Shown: in pieces, positions 35,355 to 42,279 of the stretch
Position numbering within the stretch: position 1 is the first letter of the stretch
Layout of the letters: each line of letters begins with the position of its first letter
The notes under the pieces: generated by a model
Seen by the model: the letters and a program-made list of their open reading frames with translations, nothing else
What the model was told of the DNA's origin: nothing
Database searches by the model: none
Source: JAGVSZ01 sp019137045
GTDB lineage: Bacteria; Pseudomonadota; Gammaproteobacteria; Burkholderiales; SG8-39
NCBI GenBank assembly: GCA_046347635.1
Contig: JAXMFT010000001.1
Location: forward strand, 124,001-188,000
DNA length: 64,000 nucleotides
Direction: 5' to 3'
Made by a program: the position numbers and the translations under genes

Positions 35355-35768
35355 TCAGCCGGCGCCGAGCCGCTTCGCCGCCTTCGCGACGTCGCGGGGC
35401 TTCACCCAGAAGATCGCCCCGTAGCGGCCCATCCCGGCGGTGACCGCCTGGATCGCGGTGACGTTGATCTGCGCGTCGGCGAGGCGCTGCAGGGTGTCCG
35501 CGAGCGCGCCGACGCGGTCGTCGCCCTGTATGACGAAGCACGCCTTCTTCGCGCCGAGCGCGAGCTTCAGCCGCTTCGCGGCGGCGCGCAGCGCGGCCGC
35601 GTCCTCGGGCACGAGATCGATCTGCGCCCTGCGTCCGGCGGGAAAACCGCTGAACGCGAGCAGGTTGACCCCGCGCTCCTTCAGCGCGGCGACGAGCCGC
35701 GCGCCCTCGCCGGGGCGGTCGGGCAGGGTGAGCGCGAAGTAGTCGAGCTTGCGGACGGTGTCGAGCAT
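35355..35768 (-). CDS. ACT-domain protein
   Basis: 137 aa protein made of two tandem ACT-like halves: LDYFALTLPDRPGEGARLVA (residues 8-27) with LLAFSGFPAGRRAQIDLVP, then ACFVIQGDDRVGALADTLQ with INVTAIQAVTAGMGRYGAIFWV. ACT domains bind amino acids and regulate enzymes. ATG 35768 has a strong GAGGAGGAAACC ribosome site. It is the last gene behind the nitrile-hydratase-like genes (44-nt gap), so it may sense an amino acid or amide product. Confidence 0.82.
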   Translation of the reverse strand: MLDTVRKLDYFALTLPDRPGEGARLVAALKERGVNLLAFSGFPAGRRAQIDLVPEDAAALRAAAKRLKLALGAKKACFVIQGDDRVGALADTLQRLADAQINVTAIQAVTAGMGRYGAIFWVKPRDVAKAAKRLGAG

Positions 35769-35812
35769 GGTTTCCTCCTCCTCGGGTCGCGACGACGCGA
35801 CCGGCGGCGCGG

Positions 35813-36406
35813 TCAGCCCTGGTCGGGCAGCCGCGCGACGCCGATCAGGCTGTCGCGCGTCACCAGCGCGGCCAGGCGCGCTTCGTCCCAGCCGTCGGTG
35901 CCGCGCGGACGCAGCGGCAGCACCATGTAGCGCATGTCGGCGGTCGAGTCGTGCACGCGGAGCTCGACGTCGTCGGGCAGCGCGGTGCCGAACTCGGCGA
36001 GCACCGCGCGCGGCGCGCGCACGACGCGCGAGCGGTAGGCCCGGCTCTTGTACCACTCGGGGGGAATGCCGAGCAGCATGCGCGGGTAGCAGGAGCAGAG
36101 CGTGCAGACGATCACGTTGTGCACGCGCGCCGTGTTCTCCACGACGATCAGCCGGAGCGGGCCGACCTCGAGGCCGAGCTCCTCGGCCGCGGCCGAGCCG
36201 CCGGCGAGCATGCGCGCCTTGTAGGCCGGGTCGCACCAGGCGCGCGCGACCATCTGCGCGCCGCGCTTGTAGCTGCGGGCGTCCATCGCGTCGACCTGGC
36301 GCTGCACCTCCGCGGGCGTCACGATCCCCTTGAGGATCAGGAGCTCCTCGACCGCCGCCTGCATGCGGCGGTAGTAGCCGGCGGAATCGGACGGCGCGGC
36401 GCTCAC
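35813..36406 (-). CDS. Nitrile hydratase / thiocyanate hydrolase-type alpha (metal) subunit
   Basis: 197 aa catalytic subunit. VCTLCSCYP (Cys101, Cys104, Ser105, Cys106) is the metal claw; Thr in VCTLCSC is the cobalt-type form. Typical flanks are present (VVENTARVHNVIVCTLCSC; RVVRAPRAVLAEFG; DMRYMVLPLRPRGTDGWDE). Start is GTG 36406, overlapping the stop of the gene before (GTGA) with GGAGG 4-8 nt upstream. The beta subunit is split in two genes upstream, as in thiocyanate hydrolase (ScnBAC) and toyocamycin nitrile hydratase. No P47K or E-type metallochaperone gene and no amidase are in the window. Hydration of a nitrile to an amide or hydrolysis of thiocyanate are both possible. Confidence 0.88.
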   Translation of the reverse strand: MSAAPSDSAGYYRRMQAAVEELLILKGIVTPAEVQRQVDAMDARSYKRGAQMVARAWCDPAYKARMLAGGSAAAEELGLEVGPLRLIVVENTARVHNVIVCTLCSCYPRMLLGIPPEWYKSRAYRSRVVRAPRAVLAEFGTALPDDVELRVHDSTADMRYMVLPLRPRGTDGWDEARLAALVTRDSLIGVARLPDQG

Positions 36407-36705
36407 GCTGCCTCCAGCCAGTGCTGGAAGATCTCGACCTCGACCGCGTCGGCCGCGCGCTCCCGGTAGTCGGGCCAGAGCTCGGCCGCCACGAAGCGCA
36501 CGCGGTAGAGCGGCTGCGCCGGCCGCCCGGGGCGGTTGTAGGCGAGCTCCTCGGGGTTCGCGAACGCGCCGCACAGCCGCTCGATCGTCCCCACGTGGCC
36601 GCGGCAGTACCAGGGCGTGCGCACGTGCCCGGGCGGATCGGCCCTGCGCACGCGCACCCGGTCGCCGACGCGGAACCGCGCCGGCACGGCGTCAAGCGCG
36701 CTCAT
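36403..36705 (-). CDS. Nitrile hydratase beta subunit, C-terminal half as separate protein
   Basis: 100 aa, equal to the SH3-like C-terminal domain of nitrile hydratase beta: RFRVGDRVRVRRADPPGHVR, TPWYCRGHVGTIERLCGAFA and PLYRVRFVAAELWP are the diagnostic strands. The ATG at 36705 lies 14 nt inside the end of the beta N-terminal gene in another frame, and the stop overlaps the alpha start, so the three genes are coupled. Corresponds to thiocyanate hydrolase alpha (ScnA) by layout. Confidence 0.87.
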   Translation of the reverse strand: MSALDAVPARFRVGDRVRVRRADPPGHVRTPWYCRGHVGTIERLCGAFANPEELAYNRPGRPAQPLYRVRFVAAELWPDYRERAADAVEVEIFQHWLEAA

Positions 36706-37003
36706 CGCGCGCCTCCTGCTCGGCGAGCTTGCGCCCCAGCTCGTCGATCGTGATCACTCCGCGCTGGATGAGCGTCTGCGCGATCGCGTGCATCCAGCGT
36801 TCGTAGTAGCCCATGCGGTCGTACGCGTCGGCGCCGAGGCTCTCGATGTTGCGGCGCAGCTCGTCCACCTTCATCAGGTCGCGGTCCTGCGCCGAGAGCA
36901 GCATCATGAGCGCGTCGACGCGCTTCTCCCAGCGCTCGTACTCGTGCTCGTCGCGCTCGCAGCGCCCCGCCGGCAGCCCGCCCATGTCGTGCACGCCCCG
37001 CAT
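36692..37003 (-). CDS. Nitrile hydratase beta subunit, N-terminal half as separate protein
   Basis: 103 aa. MRGVHDMGGLPAGRCERDEH resembles the 'MNGIHDMGG' N-terminus of nitrile hydratase beta; the rest is helical with RMGYYERWMHAIAQTLIQRG, as in beta or in ScnB of thiocyanate hydrolase. ATG 37003 shares its A with the stop of the acetyltransferase gene (TGATG). Ends EARDERA. That the two halves overlap in different frames and that each has family-like ends argues for a real split and not a recent frameshift. Confidence 0.85.
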   Translation of the reverse strand: MRGVHDMGGLPAGRCERDEHEYERWEKRVDALMMLLSAQDRDLMKVDELRRNIESLGADAYDRMGYYERWMHAIAQTLIQRGVITIDELGRKLAEQEARDERA

Positions 37004-37548
37004 CAGCCTCCTCCGGTCGGTGGCGCCGCGGCGCCGGCGCCGAGCGCGCGCTGCATCAGCACGCTGTCCACCCAGCGCCCGAGCTTGAACCCGACCGCGG
37101 GCAGCAGGCCGACGCGCGCGAAGCCGCAGCCCGCATGCAGCGCGATCGACGCCCGGTTCGCGCTGTCGCCGATCACCGCGACCATCTGTCGCGCGCCGGT
37201 CGCGGCCGACTCCGACACGAGCCGCTCTAGCAGCCGGCGGCCGATGCCGCGGCCGCTACAGTCCTGCGCCACGTACACCGAGTCCTCGACGGTGTAGCGG
37301 TAGGCGGGCCGTGCGCGGTACGGCGCGGCGTAAGCGTAGCCCACGACGCGGCCGTCCGCTTCGGCGACGAGGCAGGGCAGCCCGCGGGCGCGGACCTCCG
37401 CCAGGCGGCGGGCGATCTCGGGCTCGCCGGGCGGCTCGATCTCGAACGACGCGAGGCCGTTGAGGACGTGAGGCGCGTAGATCGCCGCGATGGCGGGCAC
37501 GTCGCGCGGGTCCGCCGGGCGCACGGCGAGCGGCGCCACCGCGCTCAC
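37003..37548 (-). CDS. GNAT acetyltransferase, phosphinothricin acetyltransferase-like
   Basis: 181 aa. LAVRPADPRDVPAIAAIYAP and the middle VLNGLASFEIEPPGEPEIAR match the PAT/MddA (YncA) group, and CSGRGIGRRLLERLVSES is the acetyl-CoA loop (RxxGxG). GFARVGLLPAVGFKLGRWVD near the end is typical. Such enzymes N-acetylate phosphinothricin, methionine sulfone or other small amines. GTG 37548 overlaps the alaX stop (GTGA) with GGAGG just upstream. It is coupled both to alaX and to the nitrile-hydratase-like genes. Confidence 0.88.
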   Translation of the reverse strand: MSAVAPLAVRPADPRDVPAIAAIYAPHVLNGLASFEIEPPGEPEIARRLAEVRARGLPCLVAEADGRVVGYAYAAPYRARPAYRYTVEDSVYVAQDCSGRGIGRRLLERLVSESAATGARQMVAVIGDSANRASIALHAGCGFARVGLLPAVGFKLGRWVDSVLMQRALGAGAAAPPTGGG

Positions 37549-38270
37549 GCCGCCGCCTCCTCGCCCGCGAAGCCGATCGTGATGCGCTTGTTGCGCTTGC
37601 CCTCGCTGCGGATCTTCAGCACCACCACCGGCCCGATCTCGGCCGTGCTGGCGACGTGCGTGCCGCCGCAAGCCTGGAGGTCGACGCCGTCGATCTCCAG
37701 CAGCCGCACGCGCCCCTGCCCCGCCGGCGGCGCGACCGACATCGTGCGCACGAGGTCGGGGTTCGCGGCGAGCTCCGCGTCGCTGACCCAGCGCGGCGCG
37801 ACGCGGTGGCCCGCCGCGATCAGCGCGTTCAGCTTCGCCTCGATCGCCTCCTTCTCGATCGCGGCGCCCTGCAGGTCGAAGTCGAGGTGCGACTTGTCGG
37901 CGCCGATGCGCCCGCCGGTGACCGGGTGCGGCACCGCCGCGCACAGGAGGTGGAGACAGGTGTGGAAGCGCATGTGCCGGTGCCGGCGCGCCCAGTCGAT
38001 CTCCGCGCCCACCGCGGCGCCGGCGGGCGGGAGCGCCGCGTCCGGCGCGGGGACGTGGATCACCTCGTCCGGCCCCTCGCCCTTCTGCGTGTCGACGATC
38101 GCGACGGTCGCGCCGCCGGCGAGTCGCAGCACGCCGGTGTCGCCCGGCTGCCCGCCGCCGGCCGGGTAGAACACCGTGTGCGCGAGCCGGATCCCGCGCG
38201 CGTCGACCGCGGTCACGGTCGTCGCGCAGGCGCGGGCGTAGGGATCGTCGCGGAAGAGGAGCGCGGTCAC
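37545..38270 (-). CDS. alaX: Alanyl-tRNA editing protein AlaX
   Basis: 241 aa freestanding editing domain that hydrolyses Ser- or Gly-tRNA(Ala). The N-terminal beta domain has FYPAGGGQPGDTG (near 35-47) as in AlaX-M; the zinc site is HTCLH (103-107) plus CGGTH (201-205). First gene of the alaX-GNAT-nitrile hydratase-like operon; ATG 38270. The divergent methyltransferase gene begins 71 nt away. Confidence 0.93.
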   Translation of the reverse strand: MTALLFRDDPYARACATTVTAVDARGIRLAHTVFYPAGGGQPGDTGVLRLAGGATVAIVDTQKGEGPDEVIHVPAPDAALPPAGAAVGAEIDWARRHRHMRFHTCLHLLCAAVPHPVTGGRIGADKSHLDFDLQGAAIEKEAIEAKLNALIAAGHRVAPRWVSDAELAANPDLVRTMSVAPPAGQGRVRLLEIDGVDLQACGGTHVASTAEIGPVVVLKIRSEGKRNKRITIGFAGEEAAA

Positions 38271-38341
38271 GCGCGAGAGTGTCCTCCAAACCCGCGCCGG
38301 GTCGCAACGCCCCGGCCGCGATGCATAATCGGCTGCACGCC

Positions 38342-38971
38342 ATGCCCACCGAACGCACCGAGGCCGCCATCGAGCGCTACCGCAAGCACGCGGCGGGCTA
38401 CGACGCGTCCGCGCGGCGCACCGAGCCGCTGCGCCGGCGCACCATCGCGAAGCTCGCCCTCGCGCCGGGCGACGCGGTGCTCGACGTGGGCTGCGGCACC
38501 GGCCTCTCGTTCGATCTCCTGCAGGCCGGCGTCGGGCCGCGCGGGCGGCTCGTCGCGATCGAGCAGAGCCCGGAGATGATGGCGCGCGCGCGCCGGCGCG
38601 TGGCCGAGCGGGGCTGGACGAACGTGACGCTGATCGAGGCGCCGATGGAGGACGCCGAGGTGCCCGGTCCGGTGACCGCGTTGCTCTTCAACTTCGTGCA
38701 CGACGTGCTGCAGTCGCCGCCCGCGCTCGCGCGCGTCTTCGCCGCGGCGGCGCCGGGCGCCCGCGTCGTCTGCCAGGGGATGAAGCTCTTTCCGTGGTGG
38801 GCCGCGCCGCTCAACGTCTTCGCGCTCGCGAAGGCGCGGCCGTACACGACGACCTGCGCGAACCTGCGGCAGCCCTGGTCGGCGCTCGCGCCGTACGTGC
38901 CGGCGCTGGAGCGCGAGACGACGATGCTCGGCATGGGCTACATCGCATGGGGCGCGCACCGCAAGCCCTGA
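38342..38971 (+). CDS. Class I SAM-dependent methyltransferase
   Basis: 209 aa. The SAM motif is DAVLDVGCGTGLSFDLLQAG, then VAIEQSPEMMARARRRVAER and LLFNFVHDVLQSPPALARVF. It lacks the conserved cysteines of arsenite methyltransferase ArsM, so it should not be taken for the missing arsM of the nearby arsenosugar-type cluster. ATG 38342 (MPTERTEAAIERYRK) is preferred; ATG 38321 is possible. The substrate is unknown. Its 3' end overlaps the next small gene. Confidence 0.85.
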   Translation: MPTERTEAAIERYRKHAAGYDASARRTEPLRRRTIAKLALAPGDAVLDVGCGTGLSFDLLQAGVGPRGRLVAIEQSPEMMARARRRVAERGWTNVTLIEAPMEDAEVPGPVTALLFNFVHDVLQSPPALARVFAAAAPGARVVCQGMKLFPWWAAPLNVFALAKARPYTTTCANLRQPWSALAPYVPALERETTMLGMGYIAWGAHRKP

Positions 38972-39252
38972 CGCCGGAGCGCCTGCGCGCCGCGGCGCAG
39001 TGCCCGGCGGGCCTGAGCCTGCCGCTGCAGGCGCTGTGGCACGACGCGCGCGGCGACTGGGCGAGCGCGCACCGGACCGTGATGAACGCGCAGAGCGCGG
39101 CCGCCGCGTGGGTGCACGCGTACCTCCACCGCGAGGAAGGCGATCTCGACAATGCGCGCTACTGGTACCGGAAGGCGAAGCGGCCCGAGGCGACCGGCGA
39201 GCTCGCCGACGAGTGGGCGGCGATCGCGGCGGCGCTGCTCGCGCGCGACTGA
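38947..39252 (+). CDS. Small TPR-like hypothetical protein
   Basis: 101 aa starting at ATG 38947 inside the methyltransferase end (other frame), MGRAPQALTPERLRAAAQCP. The body is helical with SLPLQALWHDARGDWASAHR and YLHREEGDLDNARYWYRKAK, which looks like two tetratricopeptide-type helix pairs. Similar short proteins occur in betaproteobacteria, with no known role. The overlap suggests coupling with the methyltransferase. Confidence 0.72.
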   Translation: MGRAPQALTPERLRAAAQCPAGLSLPLQALWHDARGDWASAHRTVMNAQSAAAAWVHAYLHREEGDLDNARYWYRKAKRPEATGELADEWAAIAAALLARD

Positions 39253-39377
39253 CGGACGCGGGGAACGTCGGGCGCGTCGAATTGACGGGAGCCTGGGAGT
39301 GCGCCGCACCCTGGCGCGCGCGGGCGCGGCGCTCTGCTCGGCGCACCGGACGCGCCGCGGTGGACGTGGGCGGTTGG

Positions 39378-39911
39378 ATGCATCGTTCTGAGGACGCGAT
39401 CGTGACTGCGACCGAATCGGACTACCTTCTCCGCCTCGCATCCCTCTCGTTGTCGTTCGTCGGCTTCTCGGCGGTAGTCGTCACCCTCCGGGGTGCACTG
39501 GGAGGCGAGCTGTCCGATCGGCACCTCCGCCTCGTGCGCCTCTACATCGAAGGCGGCTTTCTGGTCACCGCACTGGCGTTGTTGCCCACGCTTCTCAACC
39601 TCCTTCATGTCCCCAGCAGCATCACCTGGCCGCTGTCCAGCGCAGCCGCCGCTTCCATTCTGACGTTTGTTCTCGTCGTCCAGTTCCGCCGTCGCCGCGC
39701 CCTCGAGCCGGGCCGGTTTCCGCCCTGGGTGATCGCCATTTACGGCGTGTCGGTCGTGGCCGTCGCTGGTCTCTGGCTCAACGTCGCGGGTCGCCCCTTC
39801 CCCCCGAGCGTGGGTCCCTACGCCGTTGTCCTGACGTGGGCGCTTTGCGTCTTCGGGTTCATCTTCGTTCGAACCATTGCGCTGTTCCTGCAACGAACGC
39901 CCCCGGCTTGA
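39378..39911 (+). CDS. Five-helix membrane protein, lower-GC accessory gene
   Basis: 177 aa starting MHRSEDAIVTATESDYLLRL at ATG 39378. Helices are visible at SLSLSFVGFSAVVVTLRGA, GGFLVTALALLPTLLNLLHV, AAAASILTFVLVVQF, VIAIYGVSVVAVAGLWLNVA and YAVVLTWALCVFGFIFVRTI. No family is recognised. The DNA is visibly less GC-rich and uses more T/A third positions than its neighbours, as expected for recent acquisition. The gap before it (39253-39377) holds nothing clear. Confidence 0.68.
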   Translation: MHRSEDAIVTATESDYLLRLASLSLSFVGFSAVVVTLRGALGGELSDRHLRLVRLYIEGGFLVTALALLPTLLNLLHVPSSITWPLSSAAAASILTFVLVVQFRRRRALEPGRFPPWVIAIYGVSVVAVAGLWLNVAGRPFPPSVGPYAVVLTWALCVFGFIFVRTIALFLQRTPPA

Positions 39912-40003
39912 GGGCAATTCCGACCTGCGGCGCAAGTGCGCTGTTTCCATCTGGGCGCCGTCTACCCTGGCGCTGAACCAGCCGTGCGCGCGCGCCCGCC
40001 GAC

Positions 40004-40210
40004 TCACGCCGGCACAAGGAGCGATTCAAGGTGAGCTACGCGACGCTCGGATTCCAGCACGACGCGAGGCTCGACGGCGGCCACATGCGGCCGACGGGCT
40101 TTGCTCTGCTCGAGTTGAGCGCCGCTGAAGAGAAAAAGATCGTCGCGCTCGTGAGGAAAGCGCTAACCCAAGAACGCGGAAAGCCGTTGCATTCTCAGGA
40201 CGGCGAGTGA
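40004..40210 (+). pseudogene. Remnant of a DUF1801-type gene
   Basis: A frame following an in-frame TGA at 39974 reads RRHKERFKVSYATLGFQHDA, RLDGGHMRPTGFALLELSAA and EEKKIVALVRKALTQERGKP before a TGA at 40208. The VSYATLGFQHDARLDGG-(M)-PT-FAL pattern and the EE-KI-ALV end match the C-terminal third of DUF1801 (YdhG-like) proteins of about 140 aa. The N-terminal part is absent. A GTG at 40031 with AAGGAG 9 nt upstream could express a 59-aa stub. Lower GC like the gene before it; it ends against the anti-sigma gene on the other strand. Confidence 0.6.
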
Positions 40211-40749
40211 TTGAACGTGTAGTCGCCGATCGGCCGCTCCCCTGCCTCGCCCACCGCGATCAGCCGCATCCGCATCGTGAACGCCGGCATCGTCTTCAGC
40301 CACGCCGCGGACGGGATCAGCAGCACCTCGCCCGCCTCGGCATCGAACGGCACGTCGGCAAGGCGCTCTTCCGGCCCGCCGCCGTGCACGCGCATCACGT
40401 CGAGGCGCGTCACGCCGCCTAGCGGTGCGCGCAGGCGCGAGACGACCGCGTCGTCGTCCGCGCGGATGGTGCAGTTCACGCTGCCGCCGGGCTCGATCCG
40501 GTACTCGCGCAGGCGCAGGCCCGCCCGCTGCATCGCCTCGACGAACGGCGCCGAGACCGCCATGCCCACCATGCCCTCCTTCACCGCCGCGCGCACTCCC
40601 GCGGCGAGCGCGGCGAGTCCCTCCAGTCGCCGGGTGCAGGAAGCGCAGCCGAAGAGGTGCTCCTCGAGCATCGCCGCGCGCGGCTCCGGCACTTCGCCCA
40701 GCCAGTAGGCGACGAGCGTCTCGAGGTCGACCGGGTTCGCGCACCTCAT
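40195..40749 (-). CDS. Anti-sigma factor with zinc-binding HxxxCxxC (zf-HC2) domain
   Basis: 184 aa. Residues 1-45 hold Cys3 and His31-x3-Cys35-x2-Cys38 (MLEEHLFGCASCTRRLEGL), the zinc anti-sigma domain. The rest has no membrane helix, so this is a soluble sensor, with beta-rich sequence (SVNCTIRADDDAVVSRLRAP; EAGEVLLIPSAAWLKTMPAF) that could be cupin-like but without a visible metal-binding HxH. ATG 40749 overlaps the sigma gene stop (ATGA). It presumably holds the sigma factor at 40746-41324 inactive until a signal, possibly redox or zinc. Confidence 0.82.
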   Translation of the reverse strand: MRCANPVDLETLVAYWLGEVPEPRAAMLEEHLFGCASCTRRLEGLAALAAGVRAAVKEGMVGMAVSAPFVEAMQRAGLRLREYRIEPGGSVNCTIRADDDAVVSRLRAPLGGVTRLDVMRVHGGGPEERLADVPFDAEAGEVLLIPSAAWLKTMPAFTMRMRLIAVGEAGERPIGDYTFNHSPS

Positions 40750-41324
40750 CGCTCGCCCTCCCCCACGCCCATGCACTCGCGCAGGCGCGCCAGCGCGCGG
40801 TGACGGATGACGCGCACGTTCCCGCCGCTGAGCGCGAGCTCGGCGCCCACTTCGTCGGCCTGCTTGTCGGCGAAGAAGCTCAACATCACCACCGAGCGCT
40901 CGCGCTGGGACAGCGCTTCGATGCACCCGGCGAGCCGCTCGCGCTCGAGCGCGGGCGGCTCCGGGGCCTCGAAGGCCGCGTCCGGATCGCCCCAGGTCTC
41001 GAGCAGCGTCTCGCGCCGCCGCGCCCCGCGCCGCAGCTCTAGCACCGTCATGCGGCAGCTGCCGAGCACGAACGAGGCGATCCGCTCCGGCTCGCGCACC
41101 TGCCCGGCGCGCAGGCGCTCGAGCGTCATGAGGAGCACCTGCTGGACGAGGTCCGCGGCCGCCTGCCGGTCGCGCAGGTGGCGCAGCCCGTACAGCCGCA
41201 CGCGCGGCGCGAGGCGGCGATAGAGCTCTGTTTCCGCAACCGAATCGGACGCTGCGCCGGCCTCCGCGATGCGCCGGGCGAGCGCGCCGTCATCCAGTGC
41301 GGCGAGGCGGGAATCCTGGGACAC
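40746..41324 (-). CDS. ECF-type RNA polymerase sigma factor
   Basis: 192 aa. Region 2 is ELYRRLAPRVRLYGLRHLRD with AAADLVQQVLLMTLERLRAG (DLVQ/E motif), and region 4 is LSQRERSVVMLSFFADKQAD then VGAELALSGGNVRVIRHRAL. Paired by ATGA with its anti-sigma. The upstream region has a perfect 12-bp inverted repeat (41351-41385) shared with the divergent MBL gene, which may be two back-to-back promoters of this sigma factor. Confidence 0.9.
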   Translation of the reverse strand: MSQDSRLAALDDGALARRIAEAGAASDSVAETELYRRLAPRVRLYGLRHLRDRQAAADLVQQVLLMTLERLRAGQVREPERIASFVLGSCRMTVLELRRGARRRETLLETWGDPDAAFEAPEPPALERERLAGCIEALSQRERSVVMLSFFADKQADEVGAELALSGGNVRVIRHRALARLRECMGVGEGER

Positions 41325-41350
41325 CGGCCGAGCATAGCGATCCTTTTGGA

Positions 41351-41385
41351 GGATGTGTAACGGCCGGGCGCCTCGTTACACATCC
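41351..41385. promoter_or_regulatory. Perfect inverted repeat in the divergent sigma / MBL promoter
   Basis: GGATGTGTAACG (41351-41362) and CGTTACACATCC (41374-41385) are perfect 12-bp arms separated by 11 nt, midway in the 98-nt gap between sigma (minus) and MBL (plus). On the plus strand GTTACA is followed after 15 nt by CGTC (41396-41399). On the minus strand GTTACA is followed after 16 nt by CGCT (41339-41336). This fits two divergent ECF promoters whose -35 boxes form the arms, or an operator for a dimeric repressor. Confidence 0.6.
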
Positions 41386-41422
41386 CTGCGTTTCCCGTCC
41401 GCAGCACAACCAGGAGAGCCCC

Positions 41423-42172
41423 ATGATCACCAACATCGCGAGCGGCACCAACGTCCACGAGATCGCCCCCGGCATCCTCCGCATCAACACCCCGGTCGAG
41501 ATCCCGGGCGGGGTCGGCTTCAATTTCAACCAGTACCTCGTCGCCGACGACGAGCCGCTCCTCTTCCACACCGGCCCGCGCCGGATGTTTCCGCTCGTCG
41601 CCGAGGCAATCGGCAAGGTCCTCCCGCTCGAGCGGCTGCGCTACGTGGCGTTCGCGCACTACGAAGCCGACGAGTGCGGGTCGCTGAACGATTTCCTTGC
41701 CGCCGCGCCCGCCGCCGTGCCGGTCTGCGGCCGGGTGGCCGCGATGGTGTCGGTGAACGACGTCGCGGCCCGCCCGGCGCGCGCGCTGGCCGACGGCGAG
41801 GTGCTCCGCGTCGGCCGGCACGCCTTCAAGTGGCTCGATGCGCCGCACGTGCCGCACGCCTGGGAGAACGGCTTCCTGATCGACCTCGCGACCCGCACCC
41901 TGTTCTGCGGCGACCTCTTCACCCAGGGCAGCGACGGCGGCAAGGCGCTCACCGAGGGCGACATCCTCGGCCCGAGCGAAGCGTTCCGCCGGACGATGGA
42001 TTACTACGCCCACGCTCCGCAGACCGCAGCGACCCTCGAGCGCCTCGCCCGCGAGCAGCCCCAGGTCCTTGCCTGCATGCACGGCAGCGCGTGGCGCGGC
42101 GATGGGGCCGGGCTCCTGCGCGCCCTCGCTCGCGCGGTCACCAGCCCCGCTGCGATGCCGGCAGCGACGTAG
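41423..42172 (+). CDS. MBL-fold protein with oxygen-binding diiron-type domain
   Basis: 249 aa of the ODP/flavodiiron metallo-beta-lactamase branch, without a flavodoxin domain. The metal motif is H79-x-E81-x-D83 (FAHYEADECGS), with further ligands in ARTLFCGDLFTQGS-type and LACMHGSAW regions. Members bind or reduce O2 or NO, or sense oxygen. ATG 41423 has CAGGAG upstream. Divergent from the sigma/anti-sigma pair and so a likely target or signal component of it. Confidence 0.83.
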   Translation: MITNIASGTNVHEIAPGILRINTPVEIPGGVGFNFNQYLVADDEPLLFHTGPRRMFPLVAEAIGKVLPLERLRYVAFAHYEADECGSLNDFLAAAPAAVPVCGRVAAMVSVNDVAARPARALADGEVLRVGRHAFKWLDAPHVPHAWENGFLIDLATRTLFCGDLFTQGSDGGKALTEGDILGPSEAFRRTMDYYAHAPQTAATLERLAREQPQVLACMHGSAWRGDGAGLLRALARAVTSPAAMPAAT

Positions 42173-42279
42173 CATCCGCCCGCGACGCCCGCCGACCGTC
42201 GCGCCGAACGGCGCGCCCGGCGCGCCGCCGCTCGGCGCGGGCGCAGGCGCGGGCCGGCGCAGCGGCGGCGACCCGGCCG

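Noticed and set aside
35183..35443. 86-codon GTG frame starting in the intergenic RNA candidate
   Set aside because: No ribosome site, proline/arginine-rich, and it runs through the terminator into the ACT gene on the other strand.
36403..37003. Nitrile hydratase beta halves as one gene broken by a frameshift
   Set aside because: Each half has family-like ends and the same split is known in thiocyanate hydrolase; overlap with a start codon argues for two genes.
38342..38971. The methyltransferase as the missing arsM
   Set aside because: No conserved arsenic-binding cysteines and no C-terminal ArsM extension; on the other strand and separated from the arsS operon by about 2 kb of sigma and accessory genes.
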